This document shows, one piece after another, positions 26,635-34,490 of a DNA stretch of 64,000 bases. The stretch comes from Pseudomonas viridiflava. Lineage in GTDB: Bacteria > Pseudomonadota > Gammaproteobacteria > Pseudomonadales > Pseudomonadaceae. How positions within the stretch are numbered: position 1 is the stretch's first letter; each line of letters opens with the position of its first letter. The notes under the pieces were generated by a model. It did not search any database and was not told the DNA's origin. It saw only the letters and a program-made list of their open reading frames with translations. The stretch spans positions 173,775 through 237,774 of the forward strand of contig NZ_RBTP01000065.1 of the NCBI RefSeq assembly GCF_003702045.1. The letters run 5' to 3'. The translations under genes and the position numbers were made by a program.

Positions 26635-27660
26635 TCAGGACCTCGGGTCGAAGGCATCACGCAACGCCTCGCCAATGAACACCAGCAGCGTGAGAATCAG
26701 GGCGAGGGCAAAGAAGGCCGTCAGGCCGAGCCAGGGAGCCTGCAGGTTCTGTTTGCCTTGAGCGATCAGCTCGCCCAGCGACGCACTGCCAGCGGGCATG
26801 CCGAATCCCAGGAAGTCCAGCGCTGTCAGGGTCGAGATGGCGCCGGTAAGAATGAACGGCAGGTAGCTGAGGGTGGCATTCATGGCGTTGGGCAGGATGT
26901 GGCGAACGATGACGGTCCTGTCGCTCAGCCCGAGCGCTCGCGCGGCTTTGACGTATTCAAGATTGCGCCCGCGCAGAAACTCGGCGCGTACCACGTCGAC
27001 CAGCGTCAGCCAGGAAAACAGCGCCATGATGCCCAGCAACCACCAGAAGTCCGGTTCGACAAAGCCTGACAGGATGATCAGCAGGTACAGCACCGGCAGG
27101 CCTGACCAGACCTCCAGCAGGCGCTGACCGAGCAGGTCCACCCAGCCGCCGTAGTAACCCTGAAGCGCACCCGCCGTGATGCCGATCAGTGCACTGATGA
27201 AGGTCAGGGCCAGAGCAAACAGGATCGATACCCGCGCCCCGAAAATGACTCTGGCCATGACATCGCGGGCCTGATCATCGGTGCCCAGCCAATTGGTGGC
27301 GGACGGCGGGCTCGGCGCCGGGATGGTCAACTCGTAGTTGGGCGTGTCGTCGCTGAACGGTATCGGGGGGAAGAGCATCCAGCCGTCGCCCTTGTCGATC
27401 AGTGCATGTACGTAGTCACTGCGGTAGTCCGGCTGGAACGGCAATTCGCCGCCGAACTGCTGCTCGGTGTAACGCTTGAATACCGGGAAATACAACGAGT
27501 GCTGATAGCTGACAACCAGTGGCTTGTCATTGGCGATCAGCTCGCCGCCCAGCGTGAGGGCGAAGAGGGCGCAGAACAGCCACAGCGACCACCAGCCGCG
27601 GCGGTTGCTACGAAAACGTTCAAGCCGACGCCGGGCCAGGGGAGAAAGGCTGCGCATCAT
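26635..27660 (-). CDS. yejE: peptide/microcin C-type ABC transporter permease
   Basis: A 341-aa inner-membrane permease of the DppC/OppC type. The N-terminal RRRLERFRSNRRGWWSLWLF precedes the first membrane helix, a long periplasmic loop follows (residues 45-130, typical of YejE), and the EAA loop EYVKAARALGLSDRTVIVRHILPNA contacts the ATPase. It overlaps the yejB stop by four bases (ATGA), showing translational coupling. Confidence 0.93.
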   Translation of the reverse strand: MMRSLSPLARRRLERFRSNRRGWWSLWLFCALFALTLGGELIANDKPLVVSYQHSLYFPVFKRYTEQQFGGELPFQPDYRSDYVHALIDKGDGWMLFPPIPFSDDTPNYELTIPAPSPPSATNWLGTDDQARDVMARVIFGARVSILFALALTFISALIGITAGALQGYYGGWVDLLGQRLLEVWSGLPVLYLLIILSGFVEPDFWWLLGIMALFSWLTLVDVVRAEFLRGRNLEYVKAARALGLSDRTVIVRHILPNAMNATLSYLPFILTGAISTLTALDFLGFGMPAGSASLGELIAQGKQNLQAPWLGLTAFFALALILTLLVFIGEALRDAFDPRS

Positions 27661-28721
27661 GCCGTCCTCGCGCTGAAATCGATTCTGGGGTCGACGAGGG
27701 TGTAGCAGACATCACCGACCAATTTGATCAGCAGCCCGAACAGGGTAAAGATGAACAGCGAGCCGAATACCACCGGGTAATCCCGTGAAACGGCGGCTTC
27801 GTAACTCATGCGGCCCAGCCCGTCGAGGGAGAAAATGACCTCGATCAGCAGCGATCCTGCGAAGAAAACGCTGATAAACGCCTGAGGGATGCCAGATACC
27901 ACCAGCAGCATCGCGTTGCGAAACACATGCCCGTACAGCACGCGTTGCTCGCTCATGCCCTTGGCTCTGGCGGTGACCACGTATTGCCGTGTGATCTCGT
28001 TGAGAAAGGAATGTTTGGTCAGCAGGGTCAGGGACGCAAAGCCGCCGATGACTAGGGCTGAAACGGGTAGCACCAGATGCCAGAAGTAATCGGCGATCTT
28101 GCCCAGCGTTGATAACTGGTCGAAGTTGTCCGACACCAGTCCCCGAACCGGGAACCAGCTCAGGGAAGTGCCTCCGCAGAAGACCACGATCAACAGCATG
28201 GCGAACAGAAAGGCCGGTGTGGCGTAACCGATGATGATCGCCGTGCTGCTCCAGATGTCGAACTGGCTGCCATGCTTGACGGCCTTGCGAATGCCCAGCG
28301 GGATCGACACCAGGTAGGTCAGCAGCGTCGCCCATAGCCCGAGGGAAATGGACACCGGCATTTTCTGCAGAATCAGGTCCGTGACGGTCGTACCACGAAA
28401 AAAGCTGTTGCCGAAGTCCAGTTGCGCATAGTTCTTGAGCATAAGCCACAGCCGTTCATGCAGCGGTTTGTCGAAACCGTACTGGCGCTCGATCTCCTTG
28501 ATCAGCTTCGGGTCCAGCCCTCGGGACGCTCTGGACTGCCCCGCACCCGCCGATTCGGTCGCACTGGCGCCCGCCGTGGTGCCGCCGATGCCCTGCAGGC
28601 GGGCGATGGCCTGCTCGACAGGGCCTCCCGGCGCTGCCTGAACGATAAAGAAGTTGACCAGCAAAATGCACAGCAATGTGGGGATGATCAGCAGCAGACG
28701 CCGCAGAATGTAGCCGAGCAT
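27657..28721 (-). CDS. yejB: peptide/microcin C-type ABC transporter permease
   Basis: A 354-aa DppB/OppB-type permease. The first helix MLGYILRRLLLIIPTLLCILLVNF is typical, the insert rich in Gly, Ala and Ser (residues 45-70) is a YejB feature, and the EAA loop is YVVTARAKGMSEQRVLYGHVFRNA. The start codon abuts the yejA stop. Confidence 0.93.
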   Translation of the reverse strand: MLGYILRRLLLIIPTLLCILLVNFFIVQAAPGGPVEQAIARLQGIGGTTAGASATESAGAGQSRASRGLDPKLIKEIERQYGFDKPLHERLWLMLKNYAQLDFGNSFFRGTTVTDLILQKMPVSISLGLWATLLTYLVSIPLGIRKAVKHGSQFDIWSSTAIIIGYATPAFLFAMLLIVVFCGGTSLSWFPVRGLVSDNFDQLSTLGKIADYFWHLVLPVSALVIGGFASLTLLTKHSFLNEITRQYVVTARAKGMSEQRVLYGHVFRNAMLLVVSGIPQAFISVFFAGSLLIEVIFSLDGLGRMSYEAAVSRDYPVVFGSLFIFTLFGLLIKLVGDVCYTLVDPRIDFSARTA

Positions 28722-30584
28722 CTACTTCATCTCCGAAACAAGGGCTGAAGCACCGCGCTTGGCTGCGAATTGCTCATTGGTCAGCGGTGTCGGACTGACC
28801 TCCCACCAGGTTTCGATGGCTTCGTTGTTGCTGGCCTGGATTTTTGGAATCCCGAAACGGTTCCACCACACGGTCGAAGAACCCGGCGGGTAATAGTTGG
28901 GAATCCAGTAATAATTCCACTGCAGCACCCGATCCAGGCAGTGCGCGTAGTCCGTCATTGTCTGCTTGTTGTCAGCCTTGAGCAGGCCCGCGATCAGCGC
29001 GTCCACGGCCGGATCCTGCAACGCCATGTAGTTGCTCGACCCAGGGTCCATTGCCACTTTGGAGCCGAAGCTGTTGTACAACTCCGAACCCGGCGAGGTG
29101 GACACCGGGTAACCGGTGACGATCATGTCGTAGTCACGGGCCATGACCCGGTTCAGGTACTGAGCAGCGTCTATCCGTCGAATGTCGAAGTGGATGCCGA
29201 TCTGCGCCAGATTGCGCTTGTAAGGCAGCAGCATGCGTTCGAACCCGGTCTGGCCGTTGAGAAAGGTAAAGCTGAAAGGCTGGCCCTGAGCATTCACCAG
29301 CTCGTCGCCCTTGGGCGTCCAGCCGGCTTCTTTCATCAGGGCCAGCGCTTGCAACTGCTTGTCGCGGATGAAACCAGTGCCGTCGGTCTTGGGGGTCTTG
29401 TAGACCGTGTCGAAGACTTGGTCGGGCACCTGACCGCGCAACGGCTCAAGAATCTTGAGTTCTGCGGGCGTTGGCAACGCAGTGGCCGCCAGGTCGGAAT
29501 TGGAAAAGTAGCTGTCCTGACGGATGTACAGATTGCGCATCATCTGCCGGTTGGTCCATTCGAAATCCCAGAGCAGCGACAGCGCCTGACGCACCCTGCG
29601 GTCCTGAAACATCGGTCGGCTCAGATTGAACACGAAGCCCTGCGAACTCTGTATCGCGCCTTTGGCCAGGTGCGCTTTCTGCAATCTCCCGTCGCTCAAC
29701 TGTGGGCTGTCGTAACGGATCGAATAGCCGGTGGCGGAGAACTCCCGGTTGTAGTCGTAGGCACCGCCCTTGAGTACTTGGCGTGCAACATCGATGTCGC
29801 CAAAGTATTCGATGCTGAACGTGTCGAAGTTGTACAGACCACGGCTGACCGGCAGATCCACGCCCCACCAGTCGGGGTTGCGCTTGAACGTGATGGTGCG
29901 CCCCGGATCGACGTGCGCGATTGTGTACGGGCCGCTGCCGGGTGGCACTTCGAAGCCTGCGCCGCTGGCGAAATCGCGAGTTTTCCACCAGTGCTCGGGA
30001 AACACCGGCAGCGAGGCGAGGTCAAGGGGCAGCGTACGGCTGTCGGTGTGTTTGAAGTCGAAACGAATCCGGGTGGGCGATTCCACTTCCAGGCCTTTGA
30101 CTGCCTCGAACTGGGTGCGGTACTGCATGCTGCCTTGGGTCATCAGCAGCTCATAGGTGTATTTCACATCCTCGGCGGTAATGGCTGTTCCGTCGGCAAA
30201 GCGCGCCTTAGGGTTGAGGTAGAAGCGCAAGGACAGCCCATCGACGCTGCGCTCCATCTTTTCGGCCACCAGCCCGTAAACGGTGTAAGGCTCGTCCATC
30301 GAGCGAACCGCCAGCGGCGAGTACAGCATGCCATTGATCTGAGACACGCCCATGCCTTTGTCGGTGAACGGCATCAGGTGATCGAATTGGCCAATTTCGA
30401 TAGCCGAGCGACGCATGCTGCCGCCTTTCGGGGCCTCGGGGTTCACGTAATCGAAATGTTTGAAGTCGGCGGGGTAGCGCGCAGCCTCGCCGTAGACAGT
30501 GAGGGCGTGTTGCGGTGCGGCGAACAGGGAGCAAGAAGCCAGGGCCAGCGTTACCGCGAGCAGTGAAGAAAAAGCAAAACGCAT
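28722..30584 (-). CDS. yejA: peptide/microcin C-type ABC transporter substrate-binding protein
   Basis: A 620-aa periplasmic binding protein of the SBP_bac_5 (OppA/DppA) class. The first 23 residues (MRFAFSSLLAVTLALASCSLFAA) form a signal peptide. ALTVYGEAARYPADFKHFDYVNPEAPKGG is the YejA N-terminal signature. The start at 30584 is set by the signal peptide, since the longer frame adds an unlike arginine-rich stretch. First gene of yejABEF, which in other bacteria imports peptides and peptide antibiotics such as microcin C. Confidence 0.93.
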   Translation of the reverse strand: MRFAFSSLLAVTLALASCSLFAAPQHALTVYGEAARYPADFKHFDYVNPEAPKGGSMRRSAIEIGQFDHLMPFTDKGMGVSQINGMLYSPLAVRSMDEPYTVYGLVAEKMERSVDGLSLRFYLNPKARFADGTAITAEDVKYTYELLMTQGSMQYRTQFEAVKGLEVESPTRIRFDFKHTDSRTLPLDLASLPVFPEHWWKTRDFASGAGFEVPPGSGPYTIAHVDPGRTITFKRNPDWWGVDLPVSRGLYNFDTFSIEYFGDIDVARQVLKGGAYDYNREFSATGYSIRYDSPQLSDGRLQKAHLAKGAIQSSQGFVFNLSRPMFQDRRVRQALSLLWDFEWTNRQMMRNLYIRQDSYFSNSDLAATALPTPAELKILEPLRGQVPDQVFDTVYKTPKTDGTGFIRDKQLQALALMKEAGWTPKGDELVNAQGQPFSFTFLNGQTGFERMLLPYKRNLAQIGIHFDIRRIDAAQYLNRVMARDYDMIVTGYPVSTSPGSELYNSFGSKVAMDPGSSNYMALQDPAVDALIAGLLKADNKQTMTDYAHCLDRVLQWNYYWIPNYYPPGSSTVWWNRFGIPKIQASNNEAIETWWEVSPTPLTNEQFAAKRGASALVSEMK

Positions 30585-30735
30585 TACTCGAATCCCGATT
30601 GACCGTAGAAGCGCCCGGCGTCGCATAGCAGACAGCGGTATCTTCTACAGATAAATGCACGATTCGCCAAGCTGACCGCAACCCGTCGTGGCGGTCCGGG
30701 AGTGACTTGAGGCCATTGGTGCAACAAGCGACAAA

Positions 30736-30765
30736 CAAAAACGGCCCATCCGAAGATGAGCCGTT
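30736..30765 (-). terminator. rho-independent terminator after the parvulin gene
   Basis: On the minus strand AACGGCTCATC, loop TTCG, GATGGGCCGTT, then TTTG. Just downstream of the parvulin stop at 30796, it separates that gene from yejA. Confidence 0.85.
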
Positions 30766-30795
30766 CAGTGACCGATGTGTGACCGGGCGACAGGA

Positions 30796-31077
30796 TCAGT
30801 CCTGGCGGCTGGTCACTTCCAGCAAGTGGTAGCCGAACTGAGTCTTGACCGGACCTTGAACGGTGTTGACCGGAGCGCTGAACACGACAGTGTCGAATTC
30901 CTTGACCATCTGGCCTGGACCGAACGAACCCAGATCACCGCCTTGACGGCTGGACGGGCAGGTGGAGTTGGCTTTGGCAACTTCAGCGAAATCAGCGCCG
31001 CCTTCGATCTGCGTCTTCAGTTCGTTGCACTTGTCTTCGCTCGAAACAAGGATGTGGCGGGCAGTGGCTTTAGCCAT
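30796..31077 (-). CDS. ppiC: parvulin-type peptidyl-prolyl isomerase
   Basis: A 93-aa stand-alone parvulin, same size as E. coli PpiC. It shows ARHILVSSE, CPSSRQGGDLGSFGPGQMV, FDTVVF and FGYHLLEVTSR. Cytoplasmic, without signal peptide. A paralogue of the protein at 19600 but closer to PpiC. It has its own terminator. Confidence 0.92.
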   Translation of the reverse strand: MAKATARHILVSSEDKCNELKTQIEGGADFAEVAKANSTCPSSRQGGDLGSFGPGQMVKEFDTVVFSAPVNTVQGPVKTQFGYHLLEVTSRQD

Positions 31078-31160
31078 GACGGAAAATCTCCTGTTTAAAA
31101 AAAGAAATAGCCTACCGGAATCAGTGCGGCATTTCCCGACAAAGTTCCTCTGCGTTGCCG

Positions 31161-32243
31161 TTATCTGTAACGCAACCGATCAACCGCCCGGCGCAGCAAC
31201 TGCTCCGTTCCCGTCCAGCCCAGGCAGCCATCGGTCACTGAGACGCCGTATTCCAGTGTTCCGCTCAAGGGTTGGCAGCCATCGAACAGATGACTTTCGA
31301 TCATCATGCCGATCAGCGAGGTGTCGCCTTGTAAACGCTGATCCAGCACGTTGTCGAACACCTGAGGCTGGCGCAGCGGGTCCTTGCCACTGTTGGCGTG
31401 GCTGCAATCGACCATGATACGTGCCGCAATCCGGTTCTTCGCCAGGCTGGTCTGGACCTTGGCAATGCTCTGGCTGTCGTGATTGGGGCCGCCGTGCCCG
31501 CCGCGCAACACAATATGCGTGTCCGGATTGCCCTGAGTCTCGATGATGGCCGGGTTGCCGTGGCTGTCCATGCCGAAATGACGATGCGGGTGAGCCGCCG
31601 AGCGGATAGCGTCACTGGCAACCGCCACGCCGCCGTCCGTACCATTCTTGAAGCCGACCGCCATAGGCAGGCCGCTGGCCATTTCCCGATGAATCTGCGA
31701 CTCGGTGGTGCGTGCACCGATGGCGACCCAACTGAGCAGGTCGTCGAAATAGCCAGCGGCCATTGGCTGAAGGATTTCCGTGGCAACAGGCAGGCCCATG
31801 TACAGCATTTCGCGCATCAGTTCCCGCGAGAGCTTGAGCCCCACCGCCATATCATCGCTGCCATCCAGGCGAGGGTCGTAGGCCAGGCCTTTCCAGCCGA
31901 TCGTCGTGCGGGGCTTCTCGACGTAGGCGCGCATCACCAGCAGCATCTGGTCGCTGACCTCGGCAGCCAGATTGGCCAGGCGTTCTGCGTACTCGAGTGC
32001 CGATTGCGGATCGTGGAGAGAACAGGGGCCGACGATGACCAGCAGGCGCGTGTCATCACCTTCAAGAATGGCCCTGACAGCGCGGCGATGGGCGGATACC
32101 TGTTCAGTCAGAGAGGTGCTTAGCGGCAGGCTGGCCTTGAGTTCAAGCGCACTGGGCAGGCGGGTCGATACGGGTGTTCTGTGCGGCAGCGTGATCGAGT
32201 GGCTGGACAGATCGGACGGGTTTACGGCAACGGACGAATTCAT
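31161..32243 (-). CDS. aroF: 3-deoxy-7-phosphoheptulonate (DAHP) synthase, class I
   Basis: A 360-aa class I DAHP synthase joining PEP and erythrose-4-phosphate, the first step of the shikimate pathway. LVIVGPCSLHDPQSALEYAERL, RAYVEKPRTTIGWKGL, LPVATEILQP, SWVAIGARTTESQIHREMASGL, GFKNGTDG and MVDCSHANSGKD hold the active-site and metal residues (Cys, Lys, His, Glu, Asp). The symbol denotes the AroFGH family; which isozyme cannot be told by eye. Upstream lie a second small ORF, a strong terminator and an aromatic-rich leader peptide, which together predict transcription attenuation. Confidence 0.9.
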   Translation of the reverse strand: MNSSVAVNPSDLSSHSITLPHRTPVSTRLPSALELKASLPLSTSLTEQVSAHRRAVRAILEGDDTRLLVIVGPCSLHDPQSALEYAERLANLAAEVSDQMLLVMRAYVEKPRTTIGWKGLAYDPRLDGSDDMAVGLKLSRELMREMLYMGLPVATEILQPMAAGYFDDLLSWVAIGARTTESQIHREMASGLPMAVGFKNGTDGGVAVASDAIRSAAHPHRHFGMDSHGNPAIIETQGNPDTHIVLRGGHGGPNHDSQSIAKVQTSLAKNRIAARIMVDCSHANSGKDPLRQPQVFDNVLDQRLQGDTSLIGMMIESHLFDGCQPLSGTLEYGVSVTDGCLGWTGTEQLLRRAVDRLRYR

Positions 32244-32287
32244 GGTCTGGCTTCCTGGGCTGGCGGGTGGTGTTCCCGCTCAGAGCC

Positions 32288-32440
32288 CTACTGGGGTGTT
32301 CGACAAAGGGCCGGTTCGGCCATGAGTGTGCAATTGCCACCGGGCAGTGACCGATCGGAGGCGGCAGGCTGTCCCGAACGGAGGCGGCTAAATCGCCAGG
32401 CGAAGTCGATGTCGTTGCGGTAATAAGTGGCGTTGTTCAT
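32288..32440 (-). CDS. small ORF, aromatic-rich N-terminus, between attenuator and DAHP synthase gene
   Basis: A 50-codon frame with a good ribosome site (GAGGA before the ATG). It begins MNNATYYRNDIDFAWRFSRL, with seven aromatic or near-control residues (Tyr-Tyr, Phe, Trp, Phe) in the first 17, then a Pro/Ser-rich tail. It ends 44 bases before the DAHP synthase start. After it the minus strand can form a short GGCCG-AAC-CGGCC hairpin with a weak T-tail. Either a second control peptide or a small translated protein coupled to the synthase gene. Not matched to any known family. Confidence 0.55.
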   Translation of the reverse strand: MNNATYYRNDIDFAWRFSRLRSGQPAASDRSLPGGNCTLMAEPALCRTPQ

Positions 32441-32485
32441 GTCGTGTTCCTCGATTCGATTCAATGTGATTTTTTTGAAGGCCTT

Positions 32486-32522
32486 AAAAAACAAAACCCC
32501 CGGTCGGGTAGCCGACCGGGGG
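32486..32522 (-). terminator. attenuator terminator upstream of the DAHP synthase gene
   Basis: On the minus strand CCCCCGGTCGG-loop-CCGACCGGGGG: a perfect 11-bp GC-rich stem with a four-base loop, followed by TTTTGTTTTTT. It lies 50 bases beyond the leader peptide stop and before the DAHP synthase gene, with no other gene it could serve. Confidence 0.92.
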
Positions 32523-32571
32523 TAGAGAATTCTCTGGTTGGCGTCCCCTTGGAGTGGGCGCCGGATGGGTA

Positions 32572-32718
32572 TCAGGCGCGCCAGTGGCTAAACCAATACC
32601 CGTAATAAGCGTTGAGCTGGAGATGCCCTGTGGCCGATGCAGCCTGTACAGCCACACCGTTCGCCGAGCGACGAGCGCTGGCCTGGGCGATGACCTGTGT
32701 TGGGGCTGATGTCAGCAT
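32572..32718 (-). CDS. aromatic-rich leader peptide of the DAHP synthase transcription unit
   Basis: A 48-codon peptide starting at 32718 with CGGAG eight or nine bases upstream. The C-terminus reads LNAYYGYWFSHWRA: three Tyr, two Trp, one Phe and a His in nine codons, directly before the stop. This clustering of the pathway's end products, followed after 50 bases by a strong terminator, is the standard layout of ribosome-mediated attenuation. The GGCGCCC...GGGGACGCC stretch between stop codon and terminator can form a competing hairpin. Found by reading the minus strand by eye. Confidence 0.82.
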   Translation of the reverse strand: MLTSAPTQVIAQASARRSANGVAVQAASATGHLQLNAYYGYWFSHWRA

Positions 32719-32743
32719 GGTGTATCTCCGTTGAATGAGCAGG

Positions 32744-32773
32744 AGCTTACTTCAGGCAAGGCCGCCGATTCAA
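32744..32773 (-). promoter_or_regulatory. candidate promoter of the leader peptide/DAHP synthase unit
   Basis: Minus-strand TTGAAT (32773-32768), 18-base spacer and TAAGCT (32749-32744), giving a start about 20 bases before the leader ATG. The -35 overlaps one of two direct ATTCAATT repeats (32768-32775 and 32781-32788), a possible operator. Confidence 0.4.
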
Positions 32774-32915
32774 TTGGAAAATTCAATTAACAGGATTAGG
32801 AAAGCCGCTGCCGTAGAGCTGCTGACAAAAACTGTCGGAAAAAGCTGTTTCGTCAGTCCGCCTGTGCCATTGGACGACAAGGAATTGGATTGATCGATAC
32901 TCGGAAAAAATTTCT

Positions 32916-33146
32916 TCAATCGGTCGCCGGCTCAGACTCTTCGTGCTCGGAAGGAATGCTGCCGATCTTCATTCCCAGCAAAACCGCCACTTTATGCGCT
33001 TCGCCACGTTTCCCCTTCTTGCGTCCTGCCAGCACTTGGTAGGTCGTTGCAGGATCAATGCTGTTCTCCCGAGCGAATTCTTGAACAGATTTACCCTGTT
33101 GTTCGAGCCAGGCCTTGGCTTGTGCAGCAGTACGTATTCCGGGCAT
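32916..33146 (-). CDS. small helix-turn-helix DNA-binding protein
   Basis: A 76-aa protein with an HTH built from KAWLEQQGKSVQEFARENSI and DPATTYQVLAGRKKGKRGEAHKVAVLLGM. It resembles short phage-type DNA-binding proteins that act beside Cro/CI-like regulators. It is divergent from another HTH gene at 33229 across an 82-bp gap containing three GTT(C/T)AA repeats at 10-bp spacing. Function beyond DNA binding is unknown. Confidence 0.72.
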   Translation of the reverse strand: MPGIRTAAQAKAWLEQQGKSVQEFARENSIDPATTYQVLAGRKKGKRGEAHKVAVLLGMKIGSIPSEHEESEPATD

Positions 33147-33147
33147 A

Positions 33148-33177
33148 GTTCAAAACCGTTCAAATCAGTTTAATTTT
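33148..33177. repeat. three 10-bp phased repeats between divergent HTH genes
   Basis: GTTCAAAACC, GTTCAAATCA and GTTTAATTTT follow one another head to tail. Their 10-base spacing puts each GTT(C/T)AA on the same helix face directly upstream of the minus-strand HTH gene, so they may be operators of one of the two HTH proteins. Confidence 0.45.
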
Positions 33178-33228
33178 AGCTGGATTCTACCATTCGTAAG
33201 GATGGGGTCAACAGGGTTATGCATTCAA

Positions 33229-33588
33229 ATGAGTGGAATTGGGTACCGACTAAGAAAAGAAAGAGAACGTCTGGGGCTGTCTCAGCGTGCCTTCGGTGAA
33301 ATCGGTGGTGTGGAAGCGAACGCTCAAGGGAAGTATGAAAGTGGCGATCGTGCCCCCAAGGCCGACTACCTGGCCGCGGTAGCAGCCAAAGGTGTCGATG
33401 TACTCTACGTGCTGACCGGGACGCCCACACCGATCCCGGTCGACAACCTCAGTGTTGCCGAAGAAAAGGTGCTAGGCAGCTACCGTGTGCTTGACAAGGA
33501 AGACCAGGATGCGATCAGGCGACTGACCACAACGATGGCGGAACTGTCTGCCTCCTACACGACGACTGACAAGCCGTCCGACAGTTGA
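33229..33588 (+). CDS. XRE family transcriptional regulator
   Basis: A 119-aa protein with a Cro/CI-type HTH at residues 3-62 (GYRLRKERERLGLSQRAFGE, then YESGDRAPKADYLAAVAAKGVDVLYVLTG). It is like the N-terminal half of phage CI repressors but lacks the protease domain, and the tail is polar (LDKEDQDAIRRLTTTMAEL). ATG 33229 is chosen because the HTH starts at once; ATG 33202 is an in-frame alternative. With the divergent small HTH gene it forms a switch-like pair, possibly a prophage remnant, upstream of gacA. Confidence 0.8.
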   Translation: MSGIGYRLRKERERLGLSQRAFGEIGGVEANAQGKYESGDRAPKADYLAAVAAKGVDVLYVLTGTPTPIPVDNLSVAEEKVLGSYRVLDKEDQDAIRRLTTTMAELSASYTTTDKPSDS

Positions 33589-33843
33589 AGGCGTCGGGTT
33601 TCCTGCCGGCATGTCTCGTATCGCGGGCTTTATTGTCTGCGTATAAGGTGCCAGTGGCGGTTGAAAGGGGCCGGCGCGGTGTTGATCAGGCCAGCTCAAT
33701 CGCGGGCGCATGCCAGGCGGCGCATGGCTCTGGTGTGCACGCTGAAAGGGTTTATGCGAAAACGGTAACATCCCCTAGGTCTGGCTCGCCGTTTTTTGTT
33801 ATGGTGAATGGCATTCGTTATGACCGTTGCGCGAGGTGTCTGC

Positions 33844-34488
33844 TTGATTAGGGTGCTAGTTGTCGATGACCATGATCTTGTTCGGACAGGCATCACACGC
33901 ATGTTGGCCGATATAGACGGTCTGCAGGTGGTCGGACAGGCTGATTCCGGCGAAGAAGCCTTGAAGAAGGCGCGGGAATTCAAGCCCGATGTCGTCCTCA
34001 TGGACGTCAAGATGCCGGGCATTGGTGGTCTTGAGGCCACTCGCAAGTTATTGCGCAGTCACCCGGACATCAAGGTTGTGGCCGTCACCGTGTGTGAGGA
34101 GGACCCGTTTCCGACTCGCCTGCTCCAGGCTGGAGCGGCCGGTTACATGACCAAAGGTGCAGGCCTTGCCGAAATGGTCCAGGCGATTCGTCTGGTCTTT
34201 GCCGGTCAGCGCTACATCAGTCCGCAGATCGCTCAGCAGTTGGCGCTGAAGTCCTTTCAGCCACAGGTCAACAATTCGCCGTTCGACCTGTTGTCCGAAC
34301 GTGAAATCCAGATAGCGCTCATGATTGCCGGTTGTCAGAAGGTCCAGACCATCTCCGACAAATTGTGCCTGTCGCCAAAAACCGTGAACACTTACCGCTA
34401 CCGAATCTTTGAAAAGCTTTCCATCAGCAGTGATGTCGAATTGGCGTTACTGGCAGTTCGTCACGGCATGGTGGACGCCAGCGCCTGA
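33844..34488 (+). CDS. gacA: response regulator GacA
   Basis: A 214-aa NarL/LuxR-type response regulator and partner of sensor GacS, controlling secondary metabolism, virulence and the Rsm small RNAs. Receiver domain residues 1-120: the acidic pair in VVDDHD, the phosphoacceptor Asp in VVLMDVKMPG (Asp54) and the Lys in YMTKGAG. The HTH is LSEREIQIALMI to LSPKTVNTYRYRIFEKLSI. The start is TTG at 33844 with GAGGTG upstream, as usual for gacA; the longer ATG frame would add 12 residues. uvrC follows after two bases, the conserved gamma-proteobacterial order. Confidence 0.96.
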   Translation: MIRVLVVDDHDLVRTGITRMLADIDGLQVVGQADSGEEALKKAREFKPDVVLMDVKMPGIGGLEATRKLLRSHPDIKVVAVTVCEEDPFPTRLLQAGAAGYMTKGAGLAEMVQAIRLVFAGQRYISPQIAQQLALKSFQPQVNNSPFDLLSEREIQIALMIAGCQKVQTISDKLCLSPKTVNTYRYRIFEKLSISSDVELALLAVRHGMVDASA

Positions 34489-34490
34489 AC

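Noticed and set aside
28770..30566. 598-codon open frame on the plus strand opposite yejA
   Set aside because: Composition is that of a high-GC antisense shadow; yejA on the other strand has full family motifs and a signal peptide.
33756..33799. AAAACGG...CCGTTTTTT before gacA as a terminator
   Set aside because: The loop is nearly 30 bases, so the stem is doubtful; left uncalled.
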